Translations under genes and position numbers: made by a program
Assembly: GCA_017437065.1 (NCBI GenBank)
Contig: JAFSBX010000061.1
Coordinates: forward strand, 1-64,000
Length of the DNA: 64,000 nt
Reading direction: 5' to 3'
Origin: Lachnospiraceae bacterium
GTDB taxonomy: Bacteria > Bacillota > Clostridia > Lachnospirales > Lachnospiraceae
In this document: in pieces, positions 29,305-37,240 of the stretch
How the letters are laid out: each line of letters starts with the position of its first letter
Numbering within the stretch: position 1 is the first letter of the stretch
Notes under the pieces: generated by a model
Databases searched by the model: none
What the model saw: the letters and a program-made list of their open reading frames with translations, nothing else
What the model was told of the DNA's origin: nothing

Positions 29305-30075
29305 ATGATACAATATTTTTCTGATGAAACAAACTGTATAGAAATTATTCTTTCTGATAATTCAACAATTTCCTATCCCCGGCACAATCATGTTTCCGTT
29401 TATACTATCGGAGCTGTCTTAAACGGAAATCTTATATTTAATGTAAATAACAAGTCCTTTGACTATAAGTCCGGTAACACCTTTATGCTTTCGCCTTATA
29501 TGGTTCATAGCATAAAGGCTGTTACCCCATATACTATGCTAAGTATCTGCATAAAAAAGAGCTCTATAAATCATCTTGATTTTAACGGATTAAGAAAATA
29601 TCTCATAAGATTACCGGCACACAATTTCGGCTTAACTGACAATATAAAAGAACAAATTCTTTTGCATTTAGCTGATATTTCATTGGTAAAATCAGTTTCC
29701 AATCATGAAGTGCAAAAATCTTCGTCATACTCAGCTAATACGAATCTGAGTATGACTACATTAAAAGAACATTTGGAGAACTTCCCTGAACTTAAAATCA
29801 GTGTAGAAGAAATGGCATCAAAAGCATTTATAAGTAAATATCACTTCATCCGCAATTTTAAGACTGAAGTTGGTTTAACGCCACATCAGTTTCAGCTTCA
29901 AAATCGCATTCGGAAAGCCCAGCATTTACTGCAGCATACTTCTGATACAATAACAGAAGTGGCAATGACCACAGGTTTCTGCGACCAAAGCCACTTTATA
30001 AAGCAATTTGAGAAAATAATAGGACTGACACCTACAGATTACAAGCTTGCTTGCAGTACGTTAAAGTTATCCTGA
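29305..30075 (+). CDS. AraC-family transcriptional regulator
   Basis: This 256-residue protein has an N-terminal cupin-like effector domain (about 1-120, with YPRHNHVSVYTIGAVLNG) and two C-terminal helix-turn-helix units (about 155-250). The second includes EVAMTTGFCDQSHFIKQFEK, the AraC signature, and ends with GLTPTDYK. AAAGGAAAC precedes the ATG. The adjacent convergent cupin gene is a candidate target or functional partner, though no binding site is visible. Confidence 0.9.
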   Translation: MIQYFSDETNCIEIILSDNSTISYPRHNHVSVYTIGAVLNGNLIFNVNNKSFDYKSGNTFMLSPYMVHSIKAVTPYTMLSICIKKSSINHLDFNGLRKYLIRLPAHNFGLTDNIKEQILLHLADISLVKSVSNHEVQKSSSYSANTNLSMTTLKEHLENFPELKISVEEMASKAFISKYHFIRNFKTEVGLTPHQFQLQNRIRKAQHLLQHTSDTITEVAMTTGFCDQSHFIKQFEKIIGLTPTDYKLACSTLKLS

Positions 30076-30119
30076 AACTTGTTTCTTCAATGCAGTTTTC
30101 TTGTTTAAGACTACTTAAA

Positions 30120-30515
30120 TCAGATAAGTGCAGGCATAAACTTTGCAAATATATAAAGTCCATCCTTACCGGCTGTAACCTCATGTGGAACATTCTGAGG
30201 TAATATAGATATTGTTCCCGGTTCATAATTTATTTGTTTTCCATTAACAACGCAATTACCTGTTCCGGCAATTACTTCATGTGTTTCCAGTTGTTCTTTA
30301 TGAACGTGATTACCAATTTTTTTATTTGGTGCAATTCTTACAAGGTGATAGCTAAACTTTCCATCTGTTTCCTTTGATGTGACAATATGTTTCAGTTCAA
30401 CACCTTCAAAAGTAACATGCTTTGACCATTCAATATTTGCAAATTCAATCGCAGCATCCGCCAATAGTAATTTCCCTTCCTTATCAAACTTTTCAAATAC
30501 ATTTTTTAATTCCAT
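30120..30515 (-). CDS. Cupin-domain protein
   Basis: This encodes 131 residues on the minus strand from ATG 30515, which follows a strong AAGGAGGAA. The cupin motifs are GNHVHKEQLETHEVI (metal-binding His, His, Glu) and a later NVPHEVTAGKDG (His). It is a single-domain cupin and so could bind a metal for sensing or small-molecule chemistry. The gene converges on the AraC gene with a 44-bp gap. Confidence 0.85.
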   Translation of the reverse strand: MELKNVFEKFDKEGKLLLADAAIEFANIEWSKHVTFEGVELKHIVTSKETDGKFSYHLVRIAPNKKIGNHVHKEQLETHEVIAGTGNCVVNGKQINYEPGTISILPQNVPHEVTAGKDGLYIFAKFMPALI

Positions 30516-30806
30516 GCTTTTTTCCTCCTTATTTTCACCCATCTGGTTAGTCCAATTTTATTAAACATAATTTTTTTTGTATTGTAAAAAATTGCTTTTT
30601 TCCTCATTGCATTCCCTAAATCGATGTGTTACTATACTTACAAGCAATGATTTCAGTTTATATTCTAAGAAATAATCTAATTTTCTATGAGCCATACGCA
30701 TTTGGCTGTCAATCGAACTCTTTGCTTAATTACCCAAATAAACTTATAAAAGCAGAGAGAAGATTATATATATGTTTTCTTTCTGCTCAAAGAAAGGAAA
30801 ACACAT
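30516..30806. other. Gap between the cupin gene and the decayed transposase gene
   Basis: This 290-bp AT-rich stretch holds no coding frame or strong hairpin that I can support. A minus-strand promoter for the cupin gene should lie in the first 60 bases. An AGCC-N9-GGCT stem near 30690-30710 is weak. Confidence 0.4.
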
Positions 30807-31408
30807 ATGACAAAAGAAAGTATGAACACATTATCAACAGAAAATTACAACGTTAATCTCAGTGACTTTGCCTTATTTTTATCAGTCATGAAGATACACC
30901 TATATTGAAATCAGGAAAGAAAACAAAATATAAAAACCTGCCTTCAACTATAATCATATTTATTACACAGGATGATATTTTCGGAAAAGATCTTGCCATG
31001 TATACATTTACAGAACAGTGCAAAGAAATTCCGGGATTACCACTGGATGATGGCACACAGAAAATTTTCTTAAATATGAACAGCAAACACGGAAGACCGG
31101 AATTAGTCAGCTTATTGCAATATATGAAAGATACAAGAATTGATAATCCTGACATCATTGTAAAAGACAGACGAATTTTAGAATTAGATGAAATAGTAAC
31201 CGAAATAAAACAAGATGAAGAATGGGAGGATACAAAAATGAGCATATATGGACTTGGCCTTGAACAGGGTGAAAAGCAGGGCGAATTAAATAAAACAAAA
31301 ATTGTTATTCGAAATCTTCTAAAACGCGAAATGTCAGATGAAGATATATGTGCTTTGGCGGAATGTACTCAGGAATTGATAGACGAAGTCCGCAACACAA
31401 TCAAATAA
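30807..31408 (+). pseudogene. Decayed Rpn/PD-(D/E)XK-family transposase-like protein
   Basis: A 167-residue frame (from TTG 30905) encodes only the C-terminal part of an Rpn-type recombination-promoting nuclease/putative transposase: KSGKKTKYKNLPSTIIIFIT, DLAMYTFTEQC, then an acidic linker and QGEKQGELN near the end. The N-terminal catalytic part is missing. A short frame from ATG 30807 encodes what may be the start of a related protein (MTKESMNTLSTENYNVNLSD) and stops near the junction in a different frame. The pattern suggests an internal deletion with frameshift. Intact members run about 300 residues. Confidence 0.6.
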
Positions 31409-31426
31409 TACTTGTGAGGTCATATT

Positions 31427-32482
31427 ATGAAAACAACAAAAATTTTCACCGTAAATGCAGCCGACAATTATACTCTTAATGTTAAACTTGATTTTCCACA
31501 AGCCCCTAAAAGCGTTGTGATATTCTGTCAGGGCAGTGGAGCAAACACTTACGATAATCACCGGCAAATTGGCGACTTGGAATTTAACTATTTCGATCTA
31601 TTTTCAGACGAATTTTGCAAAAGGGGGATTGCCTTTTGTCGATGGAATACAAGAGGCTGCTCAACATCGGAAACTCCTCCGGATTTTCTGACAATAAACG
31701 AAAAAGATTTCCGTACATACCTTCCTTCCACATCAATCGAAGATATACTTTCCGTTACGGCTTATATAAAAACAATGCCCCAATTCGAAAATGCAAAAGT
31801 GATATTTATGGGAATTAGCGAAGGTGCAACCCTTATTCCTTTTGCTGCACAGAAATGTAATCATGTGTCTGGTTTATTATTACTCAGTTTCTCTTATGAA
31901 AATTTAAAGCAAACTTTAGAATGGCAATTGAGTGGCGGCAGTTCTATGGTAAATATATGTAAATGGTTCGACTACTCGAAAAAAGGGTATGTGACAAAAG
32001 AAGATTTTGAAACGGATAAGTATCAGGTTCGGCCAAGTGTGTTCCCTGATATTTCATTTGAAGATTTAGATTTAGACAAAGATGGCAGATTAACAGAACA
32101 TGATTTTGCACTTTCTCTGGCTGATTATAAGAACAGTGTATTTCAGGCAATTGAAAACAATGATGATGAATGGTTGAAAAACAATTACGAAGTCCGTATA
32201 ACTTCAAAATGGTGTAAAGAACACTTTGCTTTACCACCTGTAACAGAGGCGTTAGCTTCATTATCTGTTCCAATACATATTTTTCAAGGAAAATCCGATG
32301 CAAATATTCCATTTTCCGATATAGAAAAGATAGAATTGGACTTTAAAAACAATAAGAAAGAAAATCTCTTTATTCATTCCTTTGAAAATCATGACCATGA
32401 TTTAAATTATTTACAGTTTCCTTACTACGGAACTATATCCGAAGGATTATTAAGTGTTTTTAATACAGCCGGAACTATTTAA
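31427..32482 (+). CDS. Alpha/beta hydrolase with an inserted EF-hand pair
   Basis: This 351-residue protein has a GISEG nucleophile elbow (Ser-131), an acid at Asp-291 (GKSDANIP) and His-322 or 324 (ENHDHDLNY). Between the elbow and the acid, where hydrolases carry their cap, residues 182-193 (DYSKKGYVTKED) and 215-226 (DLDKDGRLTEHD) match EF-hand calcium loops. The second has Asp at positions 1, 3, 5 and 12 and Gly at 6. The loops start 33 residues apart, about the spacing of a paired EF-hand. There is no signal peptide, so it acts in the cytoplasm. The substrate is unknown. Confidence 0.8.
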   Translation: MKTTKIFTVNAADNYTLNVKLDFPQAPKSVVIFCQGSGANTYDNHRQIGDLEFNYFDLFSDEFCKRGIAFCRWNTRGCSTSETPPDFLTINEKDFRTYLPSTSIEDILSVTAYIKTMPQFENAKVIFMGISEGATLIPFAAQKCNHVSGLLLLSFSYENLKQTLEWQLSGGSSMVNICKWFDYSKKGYVTKEDFETDKYQVRPSVFPDISFEDLDLDKDGRLTEHDFALSLADYKNSVFQAIENNDDEWLKNNYEVRITSKWCKEHFALPPVTEALASLSVPIHIFQGKSDANIPFSDIEKIELDFKNNKKENLFIHSFENHDHDLNYLQFPYYGTISEGLLSVFNTAGTI

Positions 32483-32550
32483 TACACATACATTTTATAA
32501 AAATAAAATATTTGCACATACAAAAAAATTAAAAACCTTGAACTTCCCTG

Positions 32551-32579
32551 TTGACACCCGCCTTTTTCGGTGTTATTAT
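32551..32579 (+). promoter_or_regulatory. Promoter of the rplU operon
   Basis: TTGACA (32551-32556) and TATTAT (32574-32579) have a 17-base spacer. It drives the leader and the rplU-prp-rpmA genes. Confidence 0.8.
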
Positions 32580-32583
32580 TTAT

Positions 32584-32672
32584 GTGTATGCCGCATAGCG
32601 AGGTAAAAGTGTGTTGAAAATGCACCACCAAAGCTAGCGAGTAAACGGAAGAATCCGTGAATAGGAGGTGCC
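32584..32672 (+). ncRNA. Ribosomal protein L21 leader
   Basis: This 89-nt leader lies between the promoter and rplU. It contains GCCGCATAGCGAGG and a short hairpin ACGG-AAGAAT-CCGT near the ribosome binding site. Position, length and the GCCGCA/GCACCACC pairing potential fit the Firmicute L21 leader, by which L21 represses its own operon. I could not score it against the covariance model. Confidence 0.65.
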
Positions 32673-32675
32673 TAT

Positions 32676-32981
32676 ATGTACGCAATTATTGCAACAGGTG
32701 GAAAACAGTACAAAGTTTCTGAAGGAGATATCATTAAAGTTGAAAAACTTAATGTAGAACCGGGAAACACTGTAACATTTGATCAGGTTATCGCTGTAAG
32801 TGACAACGCTCTTAAAGTTGGAGCAGATGTTGCTAACGCTTCTGTAACAGCAACTGTTATGGAACAGGGTAAAGCCAGAAAAGTTATCGTTTATAAATAT
32901 AAAAGAAAAACTGGCTACCATAAGAAAAATGGTCATAGACAAGCATACACTCAGGTTAAAATTGATAAAATTAATGCTTAA
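32676..32981 (+). CDS. rplU: 50S ribosomal protein L21
   Basis: This 101-residue protein starts MYAIIATGGKQYKVSEGDII and ends with YKRKTGYHKKNGHRQAYTQV, the L21 signature at the C-terminus. It binds 23S rRNA in the large subunit. AGGAGGTG precedes the ATG. It heads the rplU-prp-rpmA operon. Confidence 0.98.
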   Translation: MYAIIATGGKQYKVSEGDIIKVEKLNVEPGNTVTFDQVIAVSDNALKVGADVANASVTATVMEQGKARKVIVYKYKRKTGYHKKNGHRQAYTQVKIDKINA

Positions 32982-32997
32982 TCGTGGTTAAAGATGT

Positions 32998-33339
32998 ATG
33001 ACTACTGTAATCATTAGAAAGTCAAAGCAAGGCGACTACAAAAGTTTTACCTGTATGGGTCACGCAGGTTATAAAAGGTTCTTTTTTCAAAAAGACCTTG
33101 TCTGCTGTGCCGTTTCGGTTTTAGTAATTAATGCTGTCAATTCTTTGGAGGAGCTTTCAAAGGATATTACGACAGATATAGTTACGACAAACGAAGAAAC
33201 CGGATTTATTCAATGTTTTTTTGAAAAACCGCTTTCAGAGAAAGGAACACTTTTGATGGATTCACTTGTACTTGGCTTAAGCCATATTGAGAAATCGTAT
33301 GGTACAAAGTATTTTAAACTCACATTCGAGGAGGTGTAA
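32998..33339 (+). CDS. prp: Ribosomal-processing cysteine protease Prp
   Basis: This 113-residue protease has the GHAGY motif (His-22) and [10 protein letters not shown] with catalytic Cys-36. It lies between rplU and rpmA, as in other Firmicutes whose L27 carries an N-terminal extension. The downstream L27 indeed begins [14 protein letters not shown], and Prp cuts after the FFA. Loss of this step is lethal in S. aureus. Confidence 0.94.
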   Translation: MTTVIIRKSKQGDYKSFTCMGHAGYKRFFFQKDLVCCAVSVLVINAVNSLEELSKDITTDIVTTNEETGFIQCFFEKPLSEKGTLLMDSLVLGLSHIEKSYGTKYFKLTFEEV

Positions 33340-33343
33340 AGCC

Positions 33344-33628
33344 ATGTTAAATATGAACCTTCAATTTTTCGCTCATAAAAAGGGTGTTGGTTCTACTAAA
33401 AACGGTAGAGATTCCGAATCCAAGAGATTAGGTGCGAAAAGAGCTGACGGTCAGTTCGTAAAAGCAGGAAATATCCTTTACAGACAGCGTGGAACAAAAA
33501 TCCATCCTGGTATTAACGTAGGTAAAGGTGGAGATGATACATTATTTGCATTAGTTGATGGTGTACTCAGATTCGAAAGAAAAGGAAGAGACAAAAAACA
33601 GGCTTCCGTATATCCTGTAGAGAAATAA
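33344..33628 (+). CDS. rpmA: 50S ribosomal protein L27 (with cleavable N-terminal extension)
   Basis: This encodes 94 residues from ATG 33344 (GAGGAGGTG upstream); an earlier frame-open start lies inside prp and is not used. The mature chain begins [20 protein letters not shown]; the preceding residues (MNLQFFA) are the Prp-cleaved extension. [21 protein letters not shown] is the family core. It helps position tRNA at the peptidyl transferase centre. Confidence 0.98.
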   Translation: MLNMNLQFFAHKKGVGSTKNGRDSESKRLGAKRADGQFVKAGNILYRQRGTKIHPGINVGKGGDDTLFALVDGVLRFERKGRDKKQASVYPVEK

Positions 33629-33711
33629 TGAATTTACTTAGGCTTCAAACGTTTTGTTTGAAGCCTTTTTGCATAAGTTATAAAGCTTATGAGAAAGGCA
33701 TGGTTATTAAT

Positions 33712-35001
33712 ATGTTTGCAGATAGAGCAAAAATATATGTAAAAAGCGGAAAAGGCGGAGACGGACACGTTTCTTTCAGAAGAGAAAAATATGTTCCTAA
33801 CGGAGGTCCTGACGGTGGCGACGGCGGTCACGGCGGCAGTGTTATTTTTGAAGTTGACGAAGGATTAAATACACTTACAGACTTTAGACATATCCGTAAT
33901 TATAAGGCAGAAAATGGAGAAGAGGGCGGAAAGAAAAACTGTCGTGGAAAAAACGGACAGGATATTATCATTAAAGTACCGGCAGGCACCGTAATTAAAG
34001 AAGCGGAAAGCGGTAAAGTTATTACAGATATGTCGGGTGATAATAAAAGAGTAGTCCTGTTAACCGGCGGACGTGGCGGAAATGGAAACCAGCATTATGC
34101 AACAAGTACCATGCAGGCTCCAAAATATGCACAACCCGGACAACCAGCCAAAGAACTGGAACTTTTATTAGAATTAAAAGTAATCGCAGACGTAGGACTT
34201 GTAGGTTTTCCTAATGTAGGTAAATCAACCTTTTTATCCCGCGTAACCAATGCCCGGCCTAAAATTGCAAACTACCACTTTACTACCTTAAATCCCAACC
34301 TTGGTGTAGTAGATATAGAGGATGCAAAAGGGTTCGTTATTGCCGATATTCCGGGATTAATTGAAGGTGCTTCTGAAGGTATCGGTCTTGGTCATGAATT
34401 TTTGCGTCACATTGAACGCACAAAATTAATGATTCATATTGTAGATGCTGCCTCCACAGAAGGACGTGACCCGATAGAAGACATTTATGCCATAAATAAA
34501 GAGCTGGAACTTTATAATCCTGAAATAGCAGGGCGCCCTCAGGTGATTGCAGCAAACAAAATCGATATGATTTATGAAGGCGATGAAAATCCTGTTGACA
34601 AAATTAAAAATGAATTTGAACCAAAAGGAATAAAAGTATTTCCTATTTCAGCCATAAGTGGCAAAGGTGTAAAAGAACTTCTGTATTATGTAAGTTCTCT
34701 TTTAGATACTATCGAAGATGCCCCTGTGATTTTTGAACAGGAATATTTCCCTGAACTCACTTTGGCAGATACAGACGATCCATTCACAGTTACTTATGAC
34801 GCAGATGCAGACGAATATGTAGTAGAAGGCCCTAAAATCGAAAAAATGCTTGGTTATACAAATTTGGAATCCGAAAAAGGATTTGTATTTTTCCAGAATT
34901 TCCTGAAAGATAACGGAATATTGGAACAGCTTGAAGGATTAGGCATTCAGGAAGGCGATACAGTAAGAATGTATGGACTTTCCTTTGACTACTATAAATA
35001 G
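33712..35001 (+). CDS. obgE: GTPase ObgE/CgtA
   Basis: This 429-residue GTPase starts at ATG 33712 (MFADRAKIYVKSGKGGDGHV), the conserved Obg opening. Residues 1-158 are the glycine-rich Obg fold, 159-330 the G domain (GFPNVGKST, then DIPGLIEGASEGIGLG and NKID), and about 350-429 the OCT domain. It acts in ribosome assembly and stress signalling. The nearest ribosome-binding sequence, GAGAAAGG, is 13 bases before the ATG; an ATG at 33700 is in frame. Confidence 0.96.
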   Translation: MFADRAKIYVKSGKGGDGHVSFRREKYVPNGGPDGGDGGHGGSVIFEVDEGLNTLTDFRHIRNYKAENGEEGGKKNCRGKNGQDIIIKVPAGTVIKEAESGKVITDMSGDNKRVVLLTGGRGGNGNQHYATSTMQAPKYAQPGQPAKELELLLELKVIADVGLVGFPNVGKSTFLSRVTNARPKIANYHFTTLNPNLGVVDIEDAKGFVIADIPGLIEGASEGIGLGHEFLRHIERTKLMIHIVDAASTEGRDPIEDIYAINKELELYNPEIAGRPQVIAANKIDMIYEGDENPVDKIKNEFEPKGIKVFPISAISGKGVKELLYYVSSLLDTIEDAPVIFEQEYFPELTLADTDDPFTVTYDADADEYVVEGPKIEKMLGYTNLESEKGFVFFQNFLKDNGILEQLEGLGIQEGDTVRMYGLSFDYYK

Positions 35002-35014
35002 AAAGGATACCATT

Positions 35015-35305
35015 ATGACAAGTAAACAGCGCGCATATTTAAAAAGCCTTGCAAGTACCTTAGATCCGATTTTCCAAATCGGAAAATCCAGTTTAACCCC
35101 GGAACTTACCGAAGCAATTGGCGAAGCTTTTAACACAAGAGAACTGATTAAAATAGCCGTTTTAAAAAACTGCTTCGATGATCCGAAAGAAATTGCAAAC
35201 GTAATAGCAGAACGTACACATTCACAAGTAGTGCATGTTATCGGCAAAAAAATTGTTCTATACAAAGAGAGTAAAGACAAAAAGAAAATAGAATTGCCAA
35301 AATAA
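35015..35305 (+). CDS. yhbY: YhbY/CRS1-YhbY RNA-binding protein
   Basis: This encodes 96 residues with the CRM fold: LKSLASTLDPIFQIGKSSLT, LIKIAVLKNC and the GKKIVLYKESKD end. It associates with pre-50S particles in studied bacteria. GAAAGGAT precedes the ATG. It lies between obgE and nadD in the conserved ribosome-assembly block. Confidence 0.93.
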   Translation: MTSKQRAYLKSLASTLDPIFQIGKSSLTPELTEAIGEAFNTRELIKIAVLKNCFDDPKEIANVIAERTHSQVVHVIGKKIVLYKESKDKKKIELPK

Positions 35306-35505
35306 TCTTGCTATTTTTTTAACAAAACCATGCAGAAGTTTTTTGTTTATTTTGGCATTCATAACAAATTTCATTTTTTTCTCGTGAAACTCTTGTAATA
35401 ATTTAGAATTGTATTAAAATAAATACAATGACAATTATTTATCAAACTTAGATTAAGAAAAATCAATTGAAATTTATAGAATTCGAGAAAGGCATGGTTA
35501 TTAAA

Positions 35506-36126
35506 ATGGATTACAGAAAAAAAGTCGGTATTATGGGTGGTACCTTTAACCCGATTCATTTAGGTCATATGTTAGTGGCTGAAAATGCTTATGAAACTTT
35601 CGATTTAGATGAAATATTATTTGTACCAAGCGGCATCCCATATATGAAAGAAGATGTTCTTGATGCCAAAACACGAATTACAATGACAGGAATTGCAATT
35701 GAAGATAATTCTCATTTTGCATTATCAACAATAGAAGTTGACCGCGATGGTAACTCCTATTCCTACGAAACAATTCGTGATTTGAAGACAGCAAATCCCA
35801 ATATTGAATATTATTTCATTGTTGGGGCAGACTCTTTATTTAAGATGGACAAATGGAAATGCCCTGAAAAAATATTCAGCGAGGTCGTTATATTAGTTGC
35901 AAGACGTCTCGGTAACGATGGTCCTGAATTAGATGAAAAAGTAGCAGAATTAAAAGAAAAATACAATGCTGACATACGCATGCTTCCTATTAATTGTGTA
36001 GATATTTCTTCTACAAGCATTCGTGACAAAGTAAGAAAACATCAGTCCATTCGTTATATGGTACATTATCGGGTAATAGAATATATTAACAAAAATCATA
36101 TTTACTGGTCTGAAGACGAGAAATAG
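35506..36126 (+). CDS. nadD: Nicotinate-nucleotide adenylyltransferase
   Basis: This encodes 206 residues starting MDYRKKVGIMGGTFNPIHLG. GGTFNPIHLGHM is the ATP-binding (H/T)xGH site, and SSTSIRDKVRKHQSIRYMVH carries the C-terminal ISSTxxR motif. It makes deamido-NAD from nicotinate mononucleotide. ATG 35506 is preferred over 35494, which lies too close to the ribosome-binding sequence. The initiation region repeats that of obgE. Confidence 0.94.
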   Translation: MDYRKKVGIMGGTFNPIHLGHMLVAENAYETFDLDEILFVPSGIPYMKEDVLDAKTRITMTGIAIEDNSHFALSTIEVDRDGNSYSYETIRDLKTANPNIEYYFIVGADSLFKMDKWKCPEKIFSEVVILVARRLGNDGPELDEKVAELKEKYNADIRMLPINCVDISSTSIRDKVRKHQSIRYMVHYRVIEYINKNHIYWSEDEK

Positions 36127-36162
36127 TATTCCAGCATAACAATATGACCGGGAAAGGATAGC

Positions 36163-36756
36163 ATGAAAAGCGTAGATACCAAAAAAATACGAAAAGCTAT
36201 GGAAAAGGTGCAGACAGAAAGCCGTTATGAACATACATTAGGTGTTGCTTATACGGCAACTGCACTTGCCATGCGTTATGACTGTGATTTGCACAGTGCC
36301 GAAATTGCGGGACTTCTTCATGATTGTGCCAAATGTATGGACAATAGCAAGAAGATTCAAATTTGTGAAAAACATAATATTCCAATAAACGATGTAGAAC
36401 GCAGAAACCCTTCCCTTTTACATGCAAAAGCGGGTAGTTTTATTGCAATGGATACCTATGGCATTACGGATACTGATATTATAAATGCTATTTTGAATCA
36501 TACAACCGGAAGACCCAATATGAGTCTTTTAGAAAAAATTGTATATATTGCTGACTATATTGAGCCTAATCATACCAAACAGCCAAACCTTTCTGAAATC
36601 CGTAAGCTTGCTTTTTCGGATTTGGATAAAGCTCTTCTGAAAATTTTGGCAGATAACTTAGCTTATTTAAGTGAATCCGGCAAGGATATTGATCCGATGA
36701 GCCAAAAGGCCTATGAATATTATCAGGCAAAACTGAACAATTCAAGCGAAAAATAA
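36163..36756 (+). CDS. yqeK: YqeK-family HD-domain hydrolase
   Basis: This 197-residue phosphohydrolase has the HD metal motif: HTLGVAYTA (His), LLHDCAK (His-Asp, near residue 53) and later HTTGRPNM and DYIEP. YqeK proteins of Firmicutes cleave diadenosine tetraphosphate symmetrically to ADP. It sits between nadD and rsfS as in Bacillus. Confidence 0.92.
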   Translation: MKSVDTKKIRKAMEKVQTESRYEHTLGVAYTATALAMRYDCDLHSAEIAGLLHDCAKCMDNSKKIQICEKHNIPINDVERRNPSLLHAKAGSFIAMDTYGITDTDIINAILNHTTGRPNMSLLEKIVYIADYIEPNHTKQPNLSEIRKLAFSDLDKALLKILADNLAYLSESGKDIDPMSQKAYEYYQAKLNNSSEK

Positions 36757-36772
36757 TAGGAGACATAAAAAC

Positions 36773-37126
36773 ATGACAAGTTCAAAAGATTTATGCAAAA
36801 TGGCGATTTCCGCTTTAGAAGACAAAAAAGCGGAAGATATCAGTGTTATTGACATCAGCGAAGTATCTGTTCTGGCAGACTATTTCCTTATTGCAAGCGG
36901 CTCAAACCGTAGCCAGATACAGGCTCTTTGTGATAACGTAGAAGAGACCTTAGGAAGAGCCGGCACACCTGTAAAACAGATTGAAGGATATGATGGTGCA
37001 AACTGGATTCTGATGGATTTCGGTGATATTATTGTTCACATTTTTGATAAAGAAAACCGTTTATTTTATGATTTAGAACGTATTTGGAGAGATGGAAAAA
37101 AAATTTCTCCAGAGGAGTTAGCTTAA
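36773..37126 (+). CDS. rsfS: Ribosome silencing factor RsfS
   Basis: This 117-residue protein binds L14 and blocks subunit joining in poor nutrient conditions. SVLADYFLIASGSNRSQIQA (near 30-49), GYDGANWILMDFGDIIVHIF and YDLERIW are canonical. TAGGAGAC precedes the ATG. It ends the obgE-nadD-yqeK block. Confidence 0.95.
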   Translation: MTSSKDLCKMAISALEDKKAEDISVIDISEVSVLADYFLIASGSNRSQIQALCDNVEETLGRAGTPVKQIEGYDGANWILMDFGDIIVHIFDKENRLFYDLERIWRDGKKISPEELA

Positions 37127-37155
37127 AATCGCTGCCTCTTGGTGGCGATTTTTTT
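37127..37155 (+). terminator. Terminator after rsfS
   Basis: AATCGCTGCC (37127-37136) pairs with GGTGGCGATT (37141-37150), including two G-U pairs, around a TCTT loop; the T-run follows at once. Confidence 0.85.
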
Positions 37156-37156
37156 C

Positions 37157-37185
37157 TTGACAGAAAAATTTTTTAATAGTAACAT
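37157..37185 (+). promoter_or_regulatory. Promoter of the liv operon
   Basis: TTGACA (37157-37162) and TAACAT (37180-37185) are 17 bases apart, directly after the rsfS terminator. It should give a leader of about 50 nt before the binding-protein gene. Confidence 0.65.
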
Positions 37186-37240
37186 ATTCTGCAAAAGGCG
37201 ACAGTTATTCTATGTTTTGCCAAAATGAGGAGGATTTATT

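Noticed and set aside
33628-33711. Longer start for obgE
   Set aside because: The added residues match no Obg protein and include the rpmA downstream gap; MFADRAKIY is the family start.
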